Assembly (NCBI RefSeq): GCF_001747085.1
Contig: NZ_MDJD01000048.1
Coordinates: 62,001 to 126,000 of the forward strand
DNA from: Flavivirga aquatica
GTDB lineage: Bacteria > Bacteroidota > Bacteroidia > Flavobacteriales > Flavobacteriaceae
Direction of reading: 5' to 3'
Length of the DNA: 64,000 nt
In this document: positions 41,096-51,405 of the stretch, one piece after another
Layout of the letters: each line of letters opens with the position of its first letter
How positions within the stretch are numbered: the stretch's first letter is position 1
Translations under genes and position numbers: made by a program
Notes under the pieces: generated by a model
Told to the model about the DNA's origin: nothing
What the model saw: the letters and a program-made list of their open reading frames with translations, nothing else
The model's database searches: none

Positions 41096-42407
41096 CTCTT
41101 AACTTGTTAATCGCCTCTATTACCGCGCTATGGGTAACTGTATTGGTTTTAAAATGCTCCGTTAAAGCCTGTTTTTCATAATCGTTAGCTTCAAATTGAT
41201 TTAATATATTTTTTAAGTGCATTTTCATATGTCCTTGCTGAATACCTGTAGTTGTAAGAGAACGTAACGCAGCAAAATTTTGGGCTAATCCAGCAACAGC
41301 TACAATTTGCATAAGATCTTTTGCAGATGGTTTGCCTAACATCTCTAAGGCTAATTTTACTAGCGGATGTAAACCAGTGAGACCTCCAACAGTTCCTAAG
41401 GCTAAAGGGATTTCCATCCAAAATGTAAAAATACCATCTTTAATTTTGGCATGTGTTAAACTGCTATAACGTCCATTTCTAGAAGCATAGGCATGAACTC
41501 CAGCTTCAACAGCTCTAAAATCATTTCCAGTAGCTAAAATAACAGCATCAATACCATTCATAATGCCTTTATTATGAGTAACCGCACGATAAGGTTCAAC
41601 TTTAGCAATATTAACAGCCTGTACAAATTTATTTGCAAGTGCTTCTCCAGAAATGCTGTCGTTTTCGCTTAAATCATCAACCTTACAACTAACTTCAGCA
41701 CGAACCAAACAGTCAGGAACATAGTTAGATAATATGCTCATAATAATTTCAATTTGCTTTTCGATCTCAGAAAACAAATCAAATTTTAATGCTTCATTTT
41801 TTAAGGTTTTTGCAAACTGCTCTAAACATGAGTTTATAAAATTAGCCCCCATAGCATCTAGCGTTTCAAACGATGCATGAAGTTGGTAGTAATCAGTTAT
41901 ATCTGCCGTTTTATTACGAAGTTCAATATCAATGATACCTCCACCACGGTTTTCCATGTTTTTAGTAATACGACTAGACTCTTGAATTAATTTAACTTTT
42001 ACATTATTAAAAAATTGTTTTAACTTTTCAAAATCCCCTTTATATATAAAATGAACCTGACCAATTTTAGTAGTAGATAAAACTTTTGTTTTGAATCCGC
42101 CACGATCTAACCAAAATTTAGCAGACTTACTAGCTGCAGCAACTACCGAACTTTCCTCGATAGCCATTGGAATAGTATATAACTTATCGTTAATTAAAAA
42201 ATTTGGTGCAACACCAAGAGGTAAATAGTAGTTTGTTATCGTATTTTCAATAAATTCATCATGAAGCTGTTGTAGTTTTTCGTTAGTGTTCCAATACTGT
42301 TTTAAAACATGTTTGGCATCGTTAGCATTAGAAAAATACGTATCTACAATCCAATCAATTTTTTTTGATTTAGATAGTTTAGAAAAACCAGCAATAGATT
42401 TACTCAT
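41079..42407 (-). CDS. mvaA: Hydroxymethylglutaryl-CoA reductase, degradative-type (class II)
   Basis: A 442-residue class II HMG-CoA reductase that forms mevalonate from HMG-CoA with NAD(P)H. Visible marks are ENRGGGIIDIE, DAMGANFINS (substrate/cofactor loop), HNKGIMNGIDAV with the catalytic Lys, GNDFRAVEAGVHAYA, the GTVGGLTGLHP turn and a C-terminal helical flap. Despite the class name, in Flavobacteriaceae it serves isoprenoid synthesis. It is co-transcribed with the GHMP kinase downstream. Confidence 0.92.
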   Translation of the reverse strand: MSKSIAGFSKLSKSKKIDWIVDTYFSNANDAKHVLKQYWNTNEKLQQLHDEFIENTITNYYLPLGVAPNFLINDKLYTIPMAIEESSVVAAASKSAKFWLDRGGFKTKVLSTTKIGQVHFIYKGDFEKLKQFFNNVKVKLIQESSRITKNMENRGGGIIDIELRNKTADITDYYQLHASFETLDAMGANFINSCLEQFAKTLKNEALKFDLFSEIEKQIEIIMSILSNYVPDCLVRAEVSCKVDDLSENDSISGEALANKFVQAVNIAKVEPYRAVTHNKGIMNGIDAVILATGNDFRAVEAGVHAYASRNGRYSSLTHAKIKDGIFTFWMEIPLALGTVGGLTGLHPLVKLALEMLGKPSAKDLMQIVAVAGLAQNFAALRSLTTTGIQQGHMKMHLKNILNQFEANDYEKQALTEHFKTNTVTHSAVIEAINKLRVASEE

Positions 42408-42556
42408 ATAATATTTGTTTACAATACAAAGATACTACTCTTGGTGTGAATATTAAATCTTACTTTTATAGAAGTTATTTAAGTGTTAATAAATGCTATT
42501 TTTTGCATAATTTTTAGTAAACTTGGCGTCGCATTGTGAAATAAACATCGTTTTTA

Positions 42557-44743
42557 ATGAAATACCTAAAATTCTCCTTTTACGTTTCCTTTTTTTTTAT
42601 GACTTCTTTAGTCGCTCAAACACAAGAAATTACTCTTGAAGATATATGGAGCAAAGGCACTTTTAGAACAGAAAGATTGGATGCATTGCATTCTATGGCT
42701 AATGGTCAGCAATATTCTGTTTTAAATTTTGATAGAAGTACAAGATCTACTTCTGTAGATATTTATGATTATAAAACCTTAAAAAAGGTTAAAACCCTTG
42801 TGAGTTCTGCAAACCTTGACGCCCTTGCTTACTTTACAAGTTATACCTTTAGTGATGATGAACGTAAAGTTATCTTAGCGACTAATAGAGAATCTATTTA
42901 CCGTCGTTCTACAATAGGGAACTATTATGTTTATAATATAAATAATGAATCATTAACATTAATTTCTGAAGAAAAAATACAAGAACCTACATTTTCACCT
43001 GATGGTAATAAAGTAGCTTTTGCAAAGAATAATAATTTATATGTGAAAGATTTAAATTCAGAAAAAACGATTCAAATAACCTTTGATGGTAAAAAAAATG
43101 AAGTTATTAATGGTATAACAGATTGGGTTTATGAAGAAGAATTTGCCTTTGTACGCGCTTTCGAATGGAATGCAGATAATAGCAAAATAGCTTTTATTCG
43201 TTTTAATGAAATTAATGTCCCTGAATTCTCAATGGATATTTATGGTCAAAGTTTATACCCAAGACAGAAGGCGTTTAAATATCCTAAAGCAGGTGAAGCT
43301 AATTCTAATGTATCACTTCATATTTATAATTTAGAAACAGAGAAAACACAAGAAGTTAAAGTTAATAAAATGTATAAAGATTTTTATATTCCACGTATAA
43401 AATGGACTAATAATCCAGATGTATTGAGTGCGCAGTATATAAATAGGCATCAAAATGAATTAGATTTATGGATGGTAAATGTGAAAAATAATACTTCTAG
43501 TTTGGCTTTAGCAGAGAAAGATAAAGCCTATATTAATGTTACAGGTAGTCTAACCTTTTTAGAAGACAATAGTTTTATTTGGACAAGCGAAAAAGATGGA
43601 TATAATCATATTTATCATTATGATAAAAATGGAAAGCTTATTAATCAAGTAACAAAAGGAAACTGGGAAGTAACTAGTTATTATGGTTACAATAAAAAAA
43701 ACAATACCATTTATTACCAATCTGTTGAAAATGGTTCTATAAATAGAGATGTCTATTCTATTAAGTTAAATGGGCGTAGTAAAACGAGACTTAGTAAAGA
43801 TGAAGGAACAAATAGCGCATCTTTTAGTACTGATTTTTCTTATTTTATAAATACATTTTCAAGTGCAAACGTACCTCCTAGATATACATTGAATGCTACT
43901 TCTTCAGGAAAGTTGATTAAAAGTATAAAGGATAATGATAGATTAGCTAAAACGTTATCAAACTTCAAAATCTCCAAAAAAGAGTTTAGTACCATCAATG
44001 CAAATGGAAACAATTTAAACATGTGGTTAATTAAGCCAGCAAATTTTGATGCATCAAAGCAATACCCGTTATTAATGTATCAATATTCTGGTCCAGGATC
44101 TCAACAAGTAGCCAATAAATGGAATAATGCTAACGATTATTGGTATCAATATTTAGCGCAACAAGGTTATATTATTGCTTGTGTTGACGGACGAGGTACA
44201 GGTTTTAAAGGATCTGATTTTAAAAAGGTTACACAAAATGAACTTGGAAAATATGAGGTTGAAGATCAAATTGCAGTTGCAAAACAATTAGGAGAACTGT
44301 CTTATATTGATGCTGCTAAAATAGGAATTTGGGGTTGGAGTTTTGGTGGTTTTATGAGTAGTAATTGTTTGTTTAAAGGAAATGATATTTTTAAAATGGC
44401 AATAGCTGTAGCACCAGTAAGTAGCTGGCGTTTTTACGATTCTATTTATACAGAACGTTATATGACTACACCTCAAGAAAATGCAAGTGGTTATGATGAA
44501 AACTCACCAATAAATCATGTAGATAAATTAAAAGGAGATTTTCTTTTGGTACATGGTTCAAGTGATGATAATGTCCATTTACAGAATACTATGCGTTTAG
44601 CAGAAGCTTTAATTCAAGCAGATAAACAGTTTGATTGGGCTATTTATCCAGATAAAAATCATGGGATTAAAGGTGGGAATACAAGGTTGCATCTTTATAA
44701 AAAAATGACTCGTTTTATTAATGAAACACTAGGTGATAAATAA
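42557..44743 (+). CDS. Dipeptidyl peptidase IV-type S9 serine protease
   Basis: A 728-residue exported peptidase with signal peptide (FSFYVSFFFMTSLVAQ), an N-terminal beta-propeller (DPPIV_N) including WVYEEEFAF, the Glu motif that binds the substrate amino end, and a C-terminal alpha/beta-hydrolase. Catalytic residues are Ser in GWSFGG (near 594), Asp in SSDDNVH (near 671) and His in KNHGI (near 702). It releases dipeptides after Pro or Ala. The two POT transporters directly downstream would import the products. Confidence 0.93.
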   Translation: MKYLKFSFYVSFFFMTSLVAQTQEITLEDIWSKGTFRTERLDALHSMANGQQYSVLNFDRSTRSTSVDIYDYKTLKKVKTLVSSANLDALAYFTSYTFSDDERKVILATNRESIYRRSTIGNYYVYNINNESLTLISEEKIQEPTFSPDGNKVAFAKNNNLYVKDLNSEKTIQITFDGKKNEVINGITDWVYEEEFAFVRAFEWNADNSKIAFIRFNEINVPEFSMDIYGQSLYPRQKAFKYPKAGEANSNVSLHIYNLETEKTQEVKVNKMYKDFYIPRIKWTNNPDVLSAQYINRHQNELDLWMVNVKNNTSSLALAEKDKAYINVTGSLTFLEDNSFIWTSEKDGYNHIYHYDKNGKLINQVTKGNWEVTSYYGYNKKNNTIYYQSVENGSINRDVYSIKLNGRSKTRLSKDEGTNSASFSTDFSYFINTFSSANVPPRYTLNATSSGKLIKSIKDNDRLAKTLSNFKISKKEFSTINANGNNLNMWLIKPANFDASKQYPLLMYQYSGPGSQQVANKWNNANDYWYQYLAQQGYIIACVDGRGTGFKGSDFKKVTQNELGKYEVEDQIAVAKQLGELSYIDAAKIGIWGWSFGGFMSSNCLFKGNDIFKMAIAVAPVSSWRFYDSIYTERYMTTPQENASGYDENSPINHVDKLKGDFLLVHGSSDDNVHLQNTMRLAEALIQADKQFDWAIYPDKNHGIKGGNTRLHLYKKMTRFINETLGDK

Positions 44744-44781
44744 AAGTAATGATCAGCTATTGAAAATAAAAGAATAAAGTT

Positions 44782-46317
44782 ATGCCAAATACTATTTTGA
44801 AAGATTCAAAAGAGCCTCAACTTTTAGGGCACCCAAAAGGATTATTTTATTTATTCTTTGCGGAATTATGGGAGCGTTTTAGTTTTTATGGAATGCGAGC
44901 GTTACTAACGCTCTATATGGTTCAAGAAATATTTAAAGCATTTGTAGAGAAAGATACAGCTACTGCTGTTGTTTATGCATCCTATGGTTCTTTAGTTTAC
45001 GCTTCAACAGTTATAGGAGGTAGAGTATCCGATAAGATTCTAGGAATGCGCAGTTCTATTTTTCTTGGAGGAATTTTAATGTCTTTAGGGCATTTCGTTT
45101 TAGCTATTCAAAACGACATTGCTTTCTTTTTAGCCTTAGCTCTTATAGTTGTCGGTAACGGTTTTTTTAAGCCCAATATATCAACATTTGTCGGTGCTTT
45201 ATATAAAGATGGAGATACCAGAAAAGATTCTGGATTTACCATTTTTTATATGGGAATTAATATAGGAGGGTTTGTGGCACCATTATTATGCGGTTGGTTA
45301 GCCTCAGCTTATGGGTGGCATTACGGATTTGGATTGGCTGGAATAGGAATGTTAGCTGGGTTAATTTTCTTTTGGAGCGGTATTAAAAAGAATGTTTTTG
45401 GAGATAAAGGCTTGCCTCCAAGTTTAGATATTTACGAAAAGAAAGTTTTAGGTATTCCACAAAAAACATTGGTTCCAATAATAGCTGTTTTATCTGCTCC
45501 AGTAATAGCTTATGTTTTATCTTCATATAAAGCCATAGCAAAAGGAGAATCATTTTTAGGTGATGAAACTATTGTTGGGTTAATCTTTAAATTAGTAGGT
45601 GTTATTGTTGTTTTATATTTAGGATACATAATGTATATAGCAACACTTGACGAACGTAAAAAACTATTCATGGCAGTGTTAATTACATTTTTTATGACAC
45701 TGTTTTGGGGTTTTCATGAATTGTCAGGTAGTGTAATTACTTTGTTTGCTTCTAGAAATGTAGATTTAACATTCATAAACGCAAGTCAAACAAATGCTTT
45801 GAATTCTATGTTTATCATTATTTTGGCAATCCCAATTTCTTTATTATGGGCATATTTATCCAAGAAAAATTTAAACCCTAGAACACCTTATAAGTTTGGG
45901 TTAGGCTTAATATTAGCTGGATTGAGTTTTTATGTATTAGCAATTAGTGAGGGCAGTGCAAATGAAAATGGTATGGTGCCAATGGCGTATTTGTTTGTTA
46001 TGTATTTCATTATTTCTATAGGAGAGTTATTTATGTCTCCAGTTGGATTATCTAAAATAACAGATTTATCACCAAAACGAATTGTAGCTTTTATGATGGG
46101 TATTTGGTTTTTATCATCAGCATACGCATTTCAAATTGTAGGGTTCATTTCTAAGCAATTAGCCGTAGAGAGTACCGATGTAAATGTTGGAGGTTTAGAT
46201 ACGCTTCAAATCTATATTGATGGGTTTAGTTTAATTGCTAAGTATTCTATAGGAGCAGGTATAGCTGTTCTTATATTTTCTCCATTAATGAAAAGACTAA
46301 TGGGTAAAGTACATTAA
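44782..46317 (+). CDS. POT-family proton-dependent peptide transporter
   Basis: A 511-residue MFS transporter of the POT/PTR2 family, with about 14 hydrophobic segments. The signature is present: ELWERFSFYGMRALLTLYM at the N-terminus (the proton-coupling ExxERFxYY-like motif), GNGFFKPNISTFVG, and FTIFYMGINIGGFVAPLLCG. It imports di- and tripeptides with protons. It is 38 bp after the dipeptidyl peptidase gene and 28 bp before a second POT gene. Confidence 0.93.
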   Translation: MPNTILKDSKEPQLLGHPKGLFYLFFAELWERFSFYGMRALLTLYMVQEIFKAFVEKDTATAVVYASYGSLVYASTVIGGRVSDKILGMRSSIFLGGILMSLGHFVLAIQNDIAFFLALALIVVGNGFFKPNISTFVGALYKDGDTRKDSGFTIFYMGINIGGFVAPLLCGWLASAYGWHYGFGLAGIGMLAGLIFFWSGIKKNVFGDKGLPPSLDIYEKKVLGIPQKTLVPIIAVLSAPVIAYVLSSYKAIAKGESFLGDETIVGLIFKLVGVIVVLYLGYIMYIATLDERKKLFMAVLITFFMTLFWGFHELSGSVITLFASRNVDLTFINASQTNALNSMFIIILAIPISLLWAYLSKKNLNPRTPYKFGLGLILAGLSFYVLAISEGSANENGMVPMAYLFVMYFIISIGELFMSPVGLSKITDLSPKRIVAFMMGIWFLSSAYAFQIVGFISKQLAVESTDVNVGGLDTLQIYIDGFSLIAKYSIGAGIAVLIFSPLMKRLMGKVH

Positions 46318-46345
46318 TATTTTAAAATTATTTAATAAGTTTTAT

Positions 46346-48130
46346 ATGAATACAGATATTGAAAATCTATTTAAAGACAAAGTTATTGGTCATCCAGCAG
46401 GACTATTTGTAATATTCTTTACTGAAATGTGGGAGCGATTTTCGTTTTATGGAATGAAAATTCTTTTAGTTTTATTTTTAACGGCTCCTTTTTTAAGTAA
46501 TAACCCTGGTTGGGAATGGTCACGAGAAAATGCACTAGCTTTAATAGGAACTTATTCCTCTCTCTTATATTTAACACCAATAATAGGAGGGTATGTTGCA
46601 GATAAAATTACAGGATATAAATGGGCAGTAATTATAGGTTGTTTTATTATGATGCTAGGACATTTGTCAATGGTATTTGAGACAACAGCATCTTTATATA
46701 TAGGTCTAGCCTTATTAATAATAGGTACAGGTTTTTTTAAACCAAATATGACCTCAATGATTTCTGAAATGTATAAAGGTAAAGAGGCTAAAAAAGATGG
46801 CGCGTATACTATTTATTATATGGGCGTAAATGCAGGAGCATTTTTTGGAATGATGTTGTGTGGTTATTTAGCTGAAAATATTGGCTGGAGTTATGGATTT
46901 GGGCTTGCTGGTATTTTTATGTTGGGAGGTTTAATACAATTTTGGTTAGCTAAAGACTTATTTGGAAAAGTAGGAGAAAGACCTTCTATAATATATGAAG
47001 TTGAATTAGCTCAAAATATTAATGAGGAAAGTCCAAAAAAACATGATACATCTTCTACCTCTGAAAAATTGAATCCATTTACCTCAGTGGATAAGGTATT
47101 AATCGTTTTATCATCTTTATGTGGGGTTTTATATTTATTTAATGACCCAATGTCAAAAATAGGAAACATTAATTTATTGCCATTTAGCATAGGAGGATTG
47201 GATGGTTCTAATGCTACAGTTTTAATAGGTTTAGTGTTATTTTTGTTTTTAATTATTTCTAGAATGCTTAGGTATGAAGCAGTGTTAAGAGATAAAATAA
47301 TAGCAGTTTCAATTTTTGGAATATTTACAGTATTTTTCTTTGGTGCTTTTGAGCAATCATTGGGATCTATGACGCTTTTTGCTAGAGACTATACAGCACG
47401 TGCGTTAAGTGGAAATTCAGCTTTAATTTTTAAAATCATTGATACAACTCTTACGGTTGTGCCTTTAGCTATTATAACATGGGTACTGTATCTGTTATTT
47501 AAAAAAACATATTCAAAAATACCATATTCGAATATTGTCCTTGGAATAACATTTGTCTTTTTATGGTGTGTTGTTTTTTATAAAATTAACAATGAATTTA
47601 GCAAAGAAACTACCGAAGTAGGAGCTTCTTGGTTTGGGATTTTAAATTCTTTCTTTATAATAACACTAGCTCCTTTATTTTCTAAATGGTGGGAAAGCAA
47701 GTATAACCCTAGTGTAGCTATGAAATATGGCATAGGTATGGTTCTACTTGGGTTAGGTTTTGGAATTTTGGTATTTGGAACTCTAGGGATACCTCAAGGA
47801 GCAAAAACAGCCTCAGTTAGTATGATATTCTTAATATTGGCTTACCTGTTCCATACTATGGGAGAATTATGTATTTCTCCAGTAGGTTTATCTTATTTGA
47901 GTAAGTTAGTTCCTGGTAGAATGATTGGATTTATGTTCGGTATTTGGTATTTAGCAATAGCTATAGGGAATAAAGCAGCTGGATCTATGGGAGGAATGAT
48001 TGATAAAATAACAGAAGAATATTCGTTAAGTACTTTTTTCTTAATCTTTACTCTCGTACCTCTAAGTATAGGTGTTATTTCAATGTTGCTAAATCCTATC
48101 TTAAAAAAGCTAATGCACGGTGTACGTTAA
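46346..48130 (+). CDS. POT-family proton-dependent peptide transporter, second copy
   Basis: A 594-residue paralogue of the preceding transporter. It has EMWERFSFYGMKILLVLFL, GTGFFKPNMTSMISEMY and YTIYYMGVNAGAFFGMMLCG. It is longer because of an extended central loop (about 220-250, charged) and an extra hydrophobic region. A divergent second copy next to a peptidase is common in flavobacteria and probably widens substrate range. A strong terminator follows. Confidence 0.93.
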   Translation: MNTDIENLFKDKVIGHPAGLFVIFFTEMWERFSFYGMKILLVLFLTAPFLSNNPGWEWSRENALALIGTYSSLLYLTPIIGGYVADKITGYKWAVIIGCFIMMLGHLSMVFETTASLYIGLALLIIGTGFFKPNMTSMISEMYKGKEAKKDGAYTIYYMGVNAGAFFGMMLCGYLAENIGWSYGFGLAGIFMLGGLIQFWLAKDLFGKVGERPSIIYEVELAQNINEESPKKHDTSSTSEKLNPFTSVDKVLIVLSSLCGVLYLFNDPMSKIGNINLLPFSIGGLDGSNATVLIGLVLFLFLIISRMLRYEAVLRDKIIAVSIFGIFTVFFFGAFEQSLGSMTLFARDYTARALSGNSALIFKIIDTTLTVVPLAIITWVLYLLFKKTYSKIPYSNIVLGITFVFLWCVVFYKINNEFSKETTEVGASWFGILNSFFIITLAPLFSKWWESKYNPSVAMKYGIGMVLLGLGFGILVFGTLGIPQGAKTASVSMIFLILAYLFHTMGELCISPVGLSYLSKLVPGRMIGFMFGIWYLAIAIGNKAAGSMGGMIDKITEEYSLSTFFLIFTLVPLSIGVISMLLNPILKKLMHGVR

Positions 48131-48155
48131 TCGAAAAAATAATTAAAATAATTTC

Positions 48156-48187
48156 AAAATGCTCCAAATTTGGAGCATTTTTTGTAA
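48156..48187. terminator. Terminator after the peptidase-transporter operon
   Basis: A long perfect palindrome centred on CTCCAAATTTGGAG (arms AAAATGCTCC / GGAGCATTTT) is followed by further T residues, 26 bp after the stop. Confidence 0.85.
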
Positions 48188-48307
48188 GTTCGGAACAACT
48201 TTTGCTACTTAATGAAGTATGAAATGAGCTATAATAATGAAGTTTATAACAATGAATATGGTTATTAGTGAGTTGCATATTAGATGATTAAAAAATAAAA
48301 ACGAAAG

Positions 48308-48772
48308 ATGAAAAAGATATTATTTATATTACTATTTACAGTATTCACATCAATAAATGGTATTGCCCAAGGGTTAACTTGGCATACAAACATGGATGAA
48401 GCATTCGATATTGCAGCTAAAGAAGAGAAACCATTAATGTTATTCTTTACAGGCTCAGATTGGTGTGGTTGGTGTATTAAATTGCAAAATGAAGTTTTTA
48501 AAACTGCTGATTTTAAAAAATGGGCAAAAGACAATGTGGTTTTGGTAGAATTAGATTACCCAAAAAGAACACCTCAAGCACAAGAACTTAAAACTCAAAA
48601 TTATGAATTACAAAGGATGTTTAACGTTAGAGGGTATCCTACAGTTTTCTTTGCTAATCCACAAAACATGGCTGAAGGTAAAAAGAACTTAAATAGTCTA
48701 GGTAGTACGGGCTTTGTTCGAGGAGGGGCTGAGAAATGGCTAGCAGTAGCAAATAACATCATAAAAAAATAA
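48308..48772 (+). CDS. Exported thioredoxin-fold protein
   Basis: A 154-residue protein with a signal peptide (ILFILLFTVFTSINGIAQ) and a thioredoxin fold with active-site CGWC in FFTGSDWCGWCIKLQ, the cis-Pro GYPTVFFANP, and helices typical of the Thioredoxin_7/DUF255-like group. It probably reduces or isomerises disulfides in periplasmic proteins. It is a single gene convergent with comEC; its terminator overlaps the end of comEC. Confidence 0.88.
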   Translation: MKKILFILLFTVFTSINGIAQGLTWHTNMDEAFDIAAKEEKPLMLFFTGSDWCGWCIKLQNEVFKTADFKKWAKDNVVLVELDYPKRTPQAQELKTQNYELQRMFNVRGYPTVFFANPQNMAEGKKNLNSLGSTGFVRGGAEKWLAVANNIIKK

Positions 48773-48783
48773 AATATTACATA

Positions 48784-50823
48784 CTAATATTTAATAATAA
48801 AAGCTCCTTTTTTACTAGTTTGGTGAAAAGGGAGCTTTCTTTTTTTACAAATAGTTAACCATCGTTCAATATAAGATTTGTAATTGCTTCCATCTGCAAT
48901 AATATACTTTGGTTTTATAGAGTCTATTAAACGATTCAAGTTTATTTTTGGAGATTGTCTTAACAAAACATAATCTGGTTTGAATGATTTTATATTATAA
49001 ATACCTAAAGAATCAATAACTAAGAGTCTCTTATCGTTAATTTGATAAACAGATTGAAATAAACCATCTTTAATATGTGTGATGTGATTTTCAATAGTAT
49101 AATTTTTAATGATATTGTCTTTAACTTTAGTTAAACTATCAAAATCATTAGCAACTGTAATTTTATTATGGGATGTGTTTCCTAAAAGACTATATCTACT
49201 TTTATGAAAAACAATAAATTCATTTGAATGCTTACTGTAATTTTTGAAAACAAAAGCTATTTGAGTAATTAGTATTGCAACTAAAAAAAGTTTTAAAGTT
49301 GAGTAGTTTCTTTTAATTAAAAGCCTGAAAAATGAAATAATTAATAAATAGGAAACAAGAACATGAACTAGGCTAAACGAAATATCTTTAAATAGGAAAA
49401 ATTCTTGGTTAGAAACCCAGTTAACAAAAGCATTCATTAAGCTAATAATACCTCCGTATATATTGGCTATAAATTCAGGTAGAATATTAAATATAGATAA
49501 AAGAATAATAAGTATTCCTAGCCCTAAAATAATACCTAAAAAAGGAATAATAACGAGATTGGAGATAAAAAACAAACTTGGAAATTGATGAAAATAGAAT
49601 AAACTAATAGGAATAATTCCAAGTTGCGCAGAAATAGTTATTGTAAAAGTGTGCCAGAGTTTATCTGTAATCCAATATTTTGGTTTCCATTTTTTGTATA
49701 AAAAGGGATCCACAGTTATAATAGCAAAAACTGCCAAGTAGCTTAATTGAAAACCAACATCAAATAAAAATAAAGGTTTAAAAAGTAATATAACAAACAT
49801 GCTTATAGCTAAAGTATTGTAAATATTAGTAGGCCTTTTAAGATTCAATGCTATAGTTATAATGCTAAACATAGTAACAGAACGAGTAACAGATGGTGAA
49901 AACCCTGCAATCAAAGCAAAACACCATAAGAAGACAACAAGTAAGGTTGTTTTAATAAATTTACCATATTTTAAACCTTCTATAGGCTTAAAAATTAAAC
50001 TTAAGATTATTAAAATAATACCTACATGTAAACCAGATACAGCTAAAATGTGTACAGCACCAGCGTTTGTGTAACTTGTATAAACCTTTTTACTAATATC
50101 TTGTTTCTGCCCTAGTAAAAGTGCGTTAATAATAGCTAGTTCATTAGGTTTAAAACGATATAATTTTAGTTTTTTATTGATATATTGCCTTATAGTGCTA
50201 GCTAAACCAAATAAAGTATGAGTATCAGATTTACCATTTAATAATGATTGATTATTAATAAAGAGTTGGTGGTAAATATATTTTTTGTCTAAATAGCTTT
50301 TGTAATCAAATTGATTTGGATTTAGTGGAGAAGCTAAATTTTTAAATACGGTTTTACTTATAAAAGTAGCATCAACTTTTAAAGTTTTTTGTAGCGTATC
50401 TTTTTGAATATTTAAAAGTGATTTTCCTTTAGATACCTTGTCATTTATTTTTAAAACATCGATAATATATTTATCATAGAAATTACCAGATTTTAACACC
50501 TCTCTAATTCTAAAAGTAATGGTTTTTGGAGTGTCTTTTTGTTTTGAAACCTGATGCGTGTAATGGCTTGAAAAGTTTTTTTGATTATGAAGATTAATAG
50601 TTAGTACACCAATAGCAATCATTAAACCAAAAGCCGTAGTTCCAAACCAATTTGATTTAATAAATTGATTTCTTGCAATTAAAAAGATGACAAATAAAAT
50701 AGCAAGTAAAGATGCAGTTAGGCAAAAAGATACGTTTAGTGAAATATTAGTTAAATAACCAATAGTAATTCCTGTAATTAAACAAAGTGTTAGCTTAATT
50801 ATTGTAAAATTGAGTAACTGCAT
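48784..50823 (-). CDS. comEC: ComEC/Rec2-family competence protein
   Basis: A 679-residue inner-membrane protein of the DNA-uptake channel family. N-terminal transmembrane helices and a DUF4131-like soluble part (about 90-200) precede the Competence domain with NALLLGQKQDIS, GAVHILAVSGLHVGII and AGFSPSVTRSVTMFSII. The C-terminal part (about 520-679) is a shortened metallo-beta-lactamase-like region lacking the HxHxDH motif, usual in Bacteroidota. It imports single-stranded DNA if other competence genes are present elsewhere. Confidence 0.9.
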   Translation of the reverse strand: MQLLNFTIIKLTLCLITGITIGYLTNISLNVSFCLTASLLAILFVIFLIARNQFIKSNWFGTTAFGLMIAIGVLTINLHNQKNFSSHYTHQVSKQKDTPKTITFRIREVLKSGNFYDKYIIDVLKINDKVSKGKSLLNIQKDTLQKTLKVDATFISKTVFKNLASPLNPNQFDYKSYLDKKYIYHQLFINNQSLLNGKSDTHTLFGLASTIRQYINKKLKLYRFKPNELAIINALLLGQKQDISKKVYTSYTNAGAVHILAVSGLHVGIILIILSLIFKPIEGLKYGKFIKTTLLVVFLWCFALIAGFSPSVTRSVTMFSIITIALNLKRPTNIYNTLAISMFVILLFKPLFLFDVGFQLSYLAVFAIITVDPFLYKKWKPKYWITDKLWHTFTITISAQLGIIPISLFYFHQFPSLFFISNLVIIPFLGIILGLGILIILLSIFNILPEFIANIYGGIISLMNAFVNWVSNQEFFLFKDISFSLVHVLVSYLLIISFFRLLIKRNYSTLKLFLVAILITQIAFVFKNYSKHSNEFIVFHKSRYSLLGNTSHNKITVANDFDSLTKVKDNIIKNYTIENHITHIKDGLFQSVYQINDKRLLVIDSLGIYNIKSFKPDYVLLRQSPKINLNRLIDSIKPKYIIADGSNYKSYIERWLTICKKRKLPFHQTSKKGAFIIKY
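48800..48847 (+). terminator. Terminator of the thioredoxin-like gene inside the 3' end of comEC
   Basis: The stem AAAGCTCC (48800-48807) / GGAGCTTT (48831-48838) with adjoining T4/A4 pairing is followed by a T-rich run. It lies in coding sequence of the convergent comEC gene, so the two transcripts overlap at their ends. Confidence 0.6.
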
Positions 50824-50844
50824 ATTAAGGCAAGATAGAATATC

Positions 50845-51399
50845 CTATAAAATTCTACGAGCTTCTGAAAATGCAGAATTCCAATAACGTTCCGAAAGAT
50901 TAGAAACAATAACACCTTTACTTGATGTAGCATGTATAAATTGAACGCTTCCAGATTTAGATTTTACAACAAGACCAACATGATTGATGGAATTTCTTCT
51001 GTTTTGTGTTTTAAAAAAAAGTAAGTCTCCAACTTTAGCATTTTTTAAAGAAATTTTATTGCCGCGTTTAGCCATGTCTCTAGAGGTTCTAGGGAGTATA
51101 ATATCATGAGATTTAAAAGATTGATAAACTAAACCAGAACAATCCATTCCAGCTTTTGTCGTGCCACCCCATTTATAGCGAATACCTTTAAATTGTACAG
51201 CGTAATCTACAATAGTATTGGCTTTAGATTTTGTAATAGTTGCTTTTTTAGATGTTTTACTTTTATAAGCAGTAGCTTCCTTTTTGTTTTTTTTAGTAAT
51301 GATTTTAGAAGATGCTGCTCTTTTGCGTCTAGTATGTTTTGAGGATTTACAGCTATTAAAACTAGCTATTAGAATAATTACAAAAAGTATTTTTTTCAT
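50845..51399 (-). CDS. NlpC/P60-family peptidoglycan endopeptidase (C40)
   Basis: A 184-residue lipoprotein-like enzyme: N-terminal hydrophobic segment ending at Cys (IILIASFNSC), a Lys/Thr-rich linker, then the NlpC/P60 domain with the catalytic Cys in MDCSGLVYQSF, His in NHVGLVV and a second polar residue in FIHATSSKGV. It cleaves stem peptides of peptidoglycan. It lies between comEC and lpxB on the same strand with short gaps. Confidence 0.9.
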   Translation of the reverse strand: MKKILFVIILIASFNSCKSSKHTRRKRAASSKIITKKNKKEATAYKSKTSKKATITKSKANTIVDYAVQFKGIRYKWGGTTKAGMDCSGLVYQSFKSHDIILPRTSRDMAKRGNKISLKNAKVGDLLFFKTQNRRNSINHVGLVVKSKSGSVQFIHATSSKGVIVSNLSERYWNSAFSEARRIL

Positions 51400-51405
51400 T
51401 TAAAA

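Noticed and set aside
43840-44022. Small minus-strand ORFs within the dipeptidyl peptidase gene
   Set aside because: They are fully embedded in a well-supported coding gene and have no family or ribosome-binding context.
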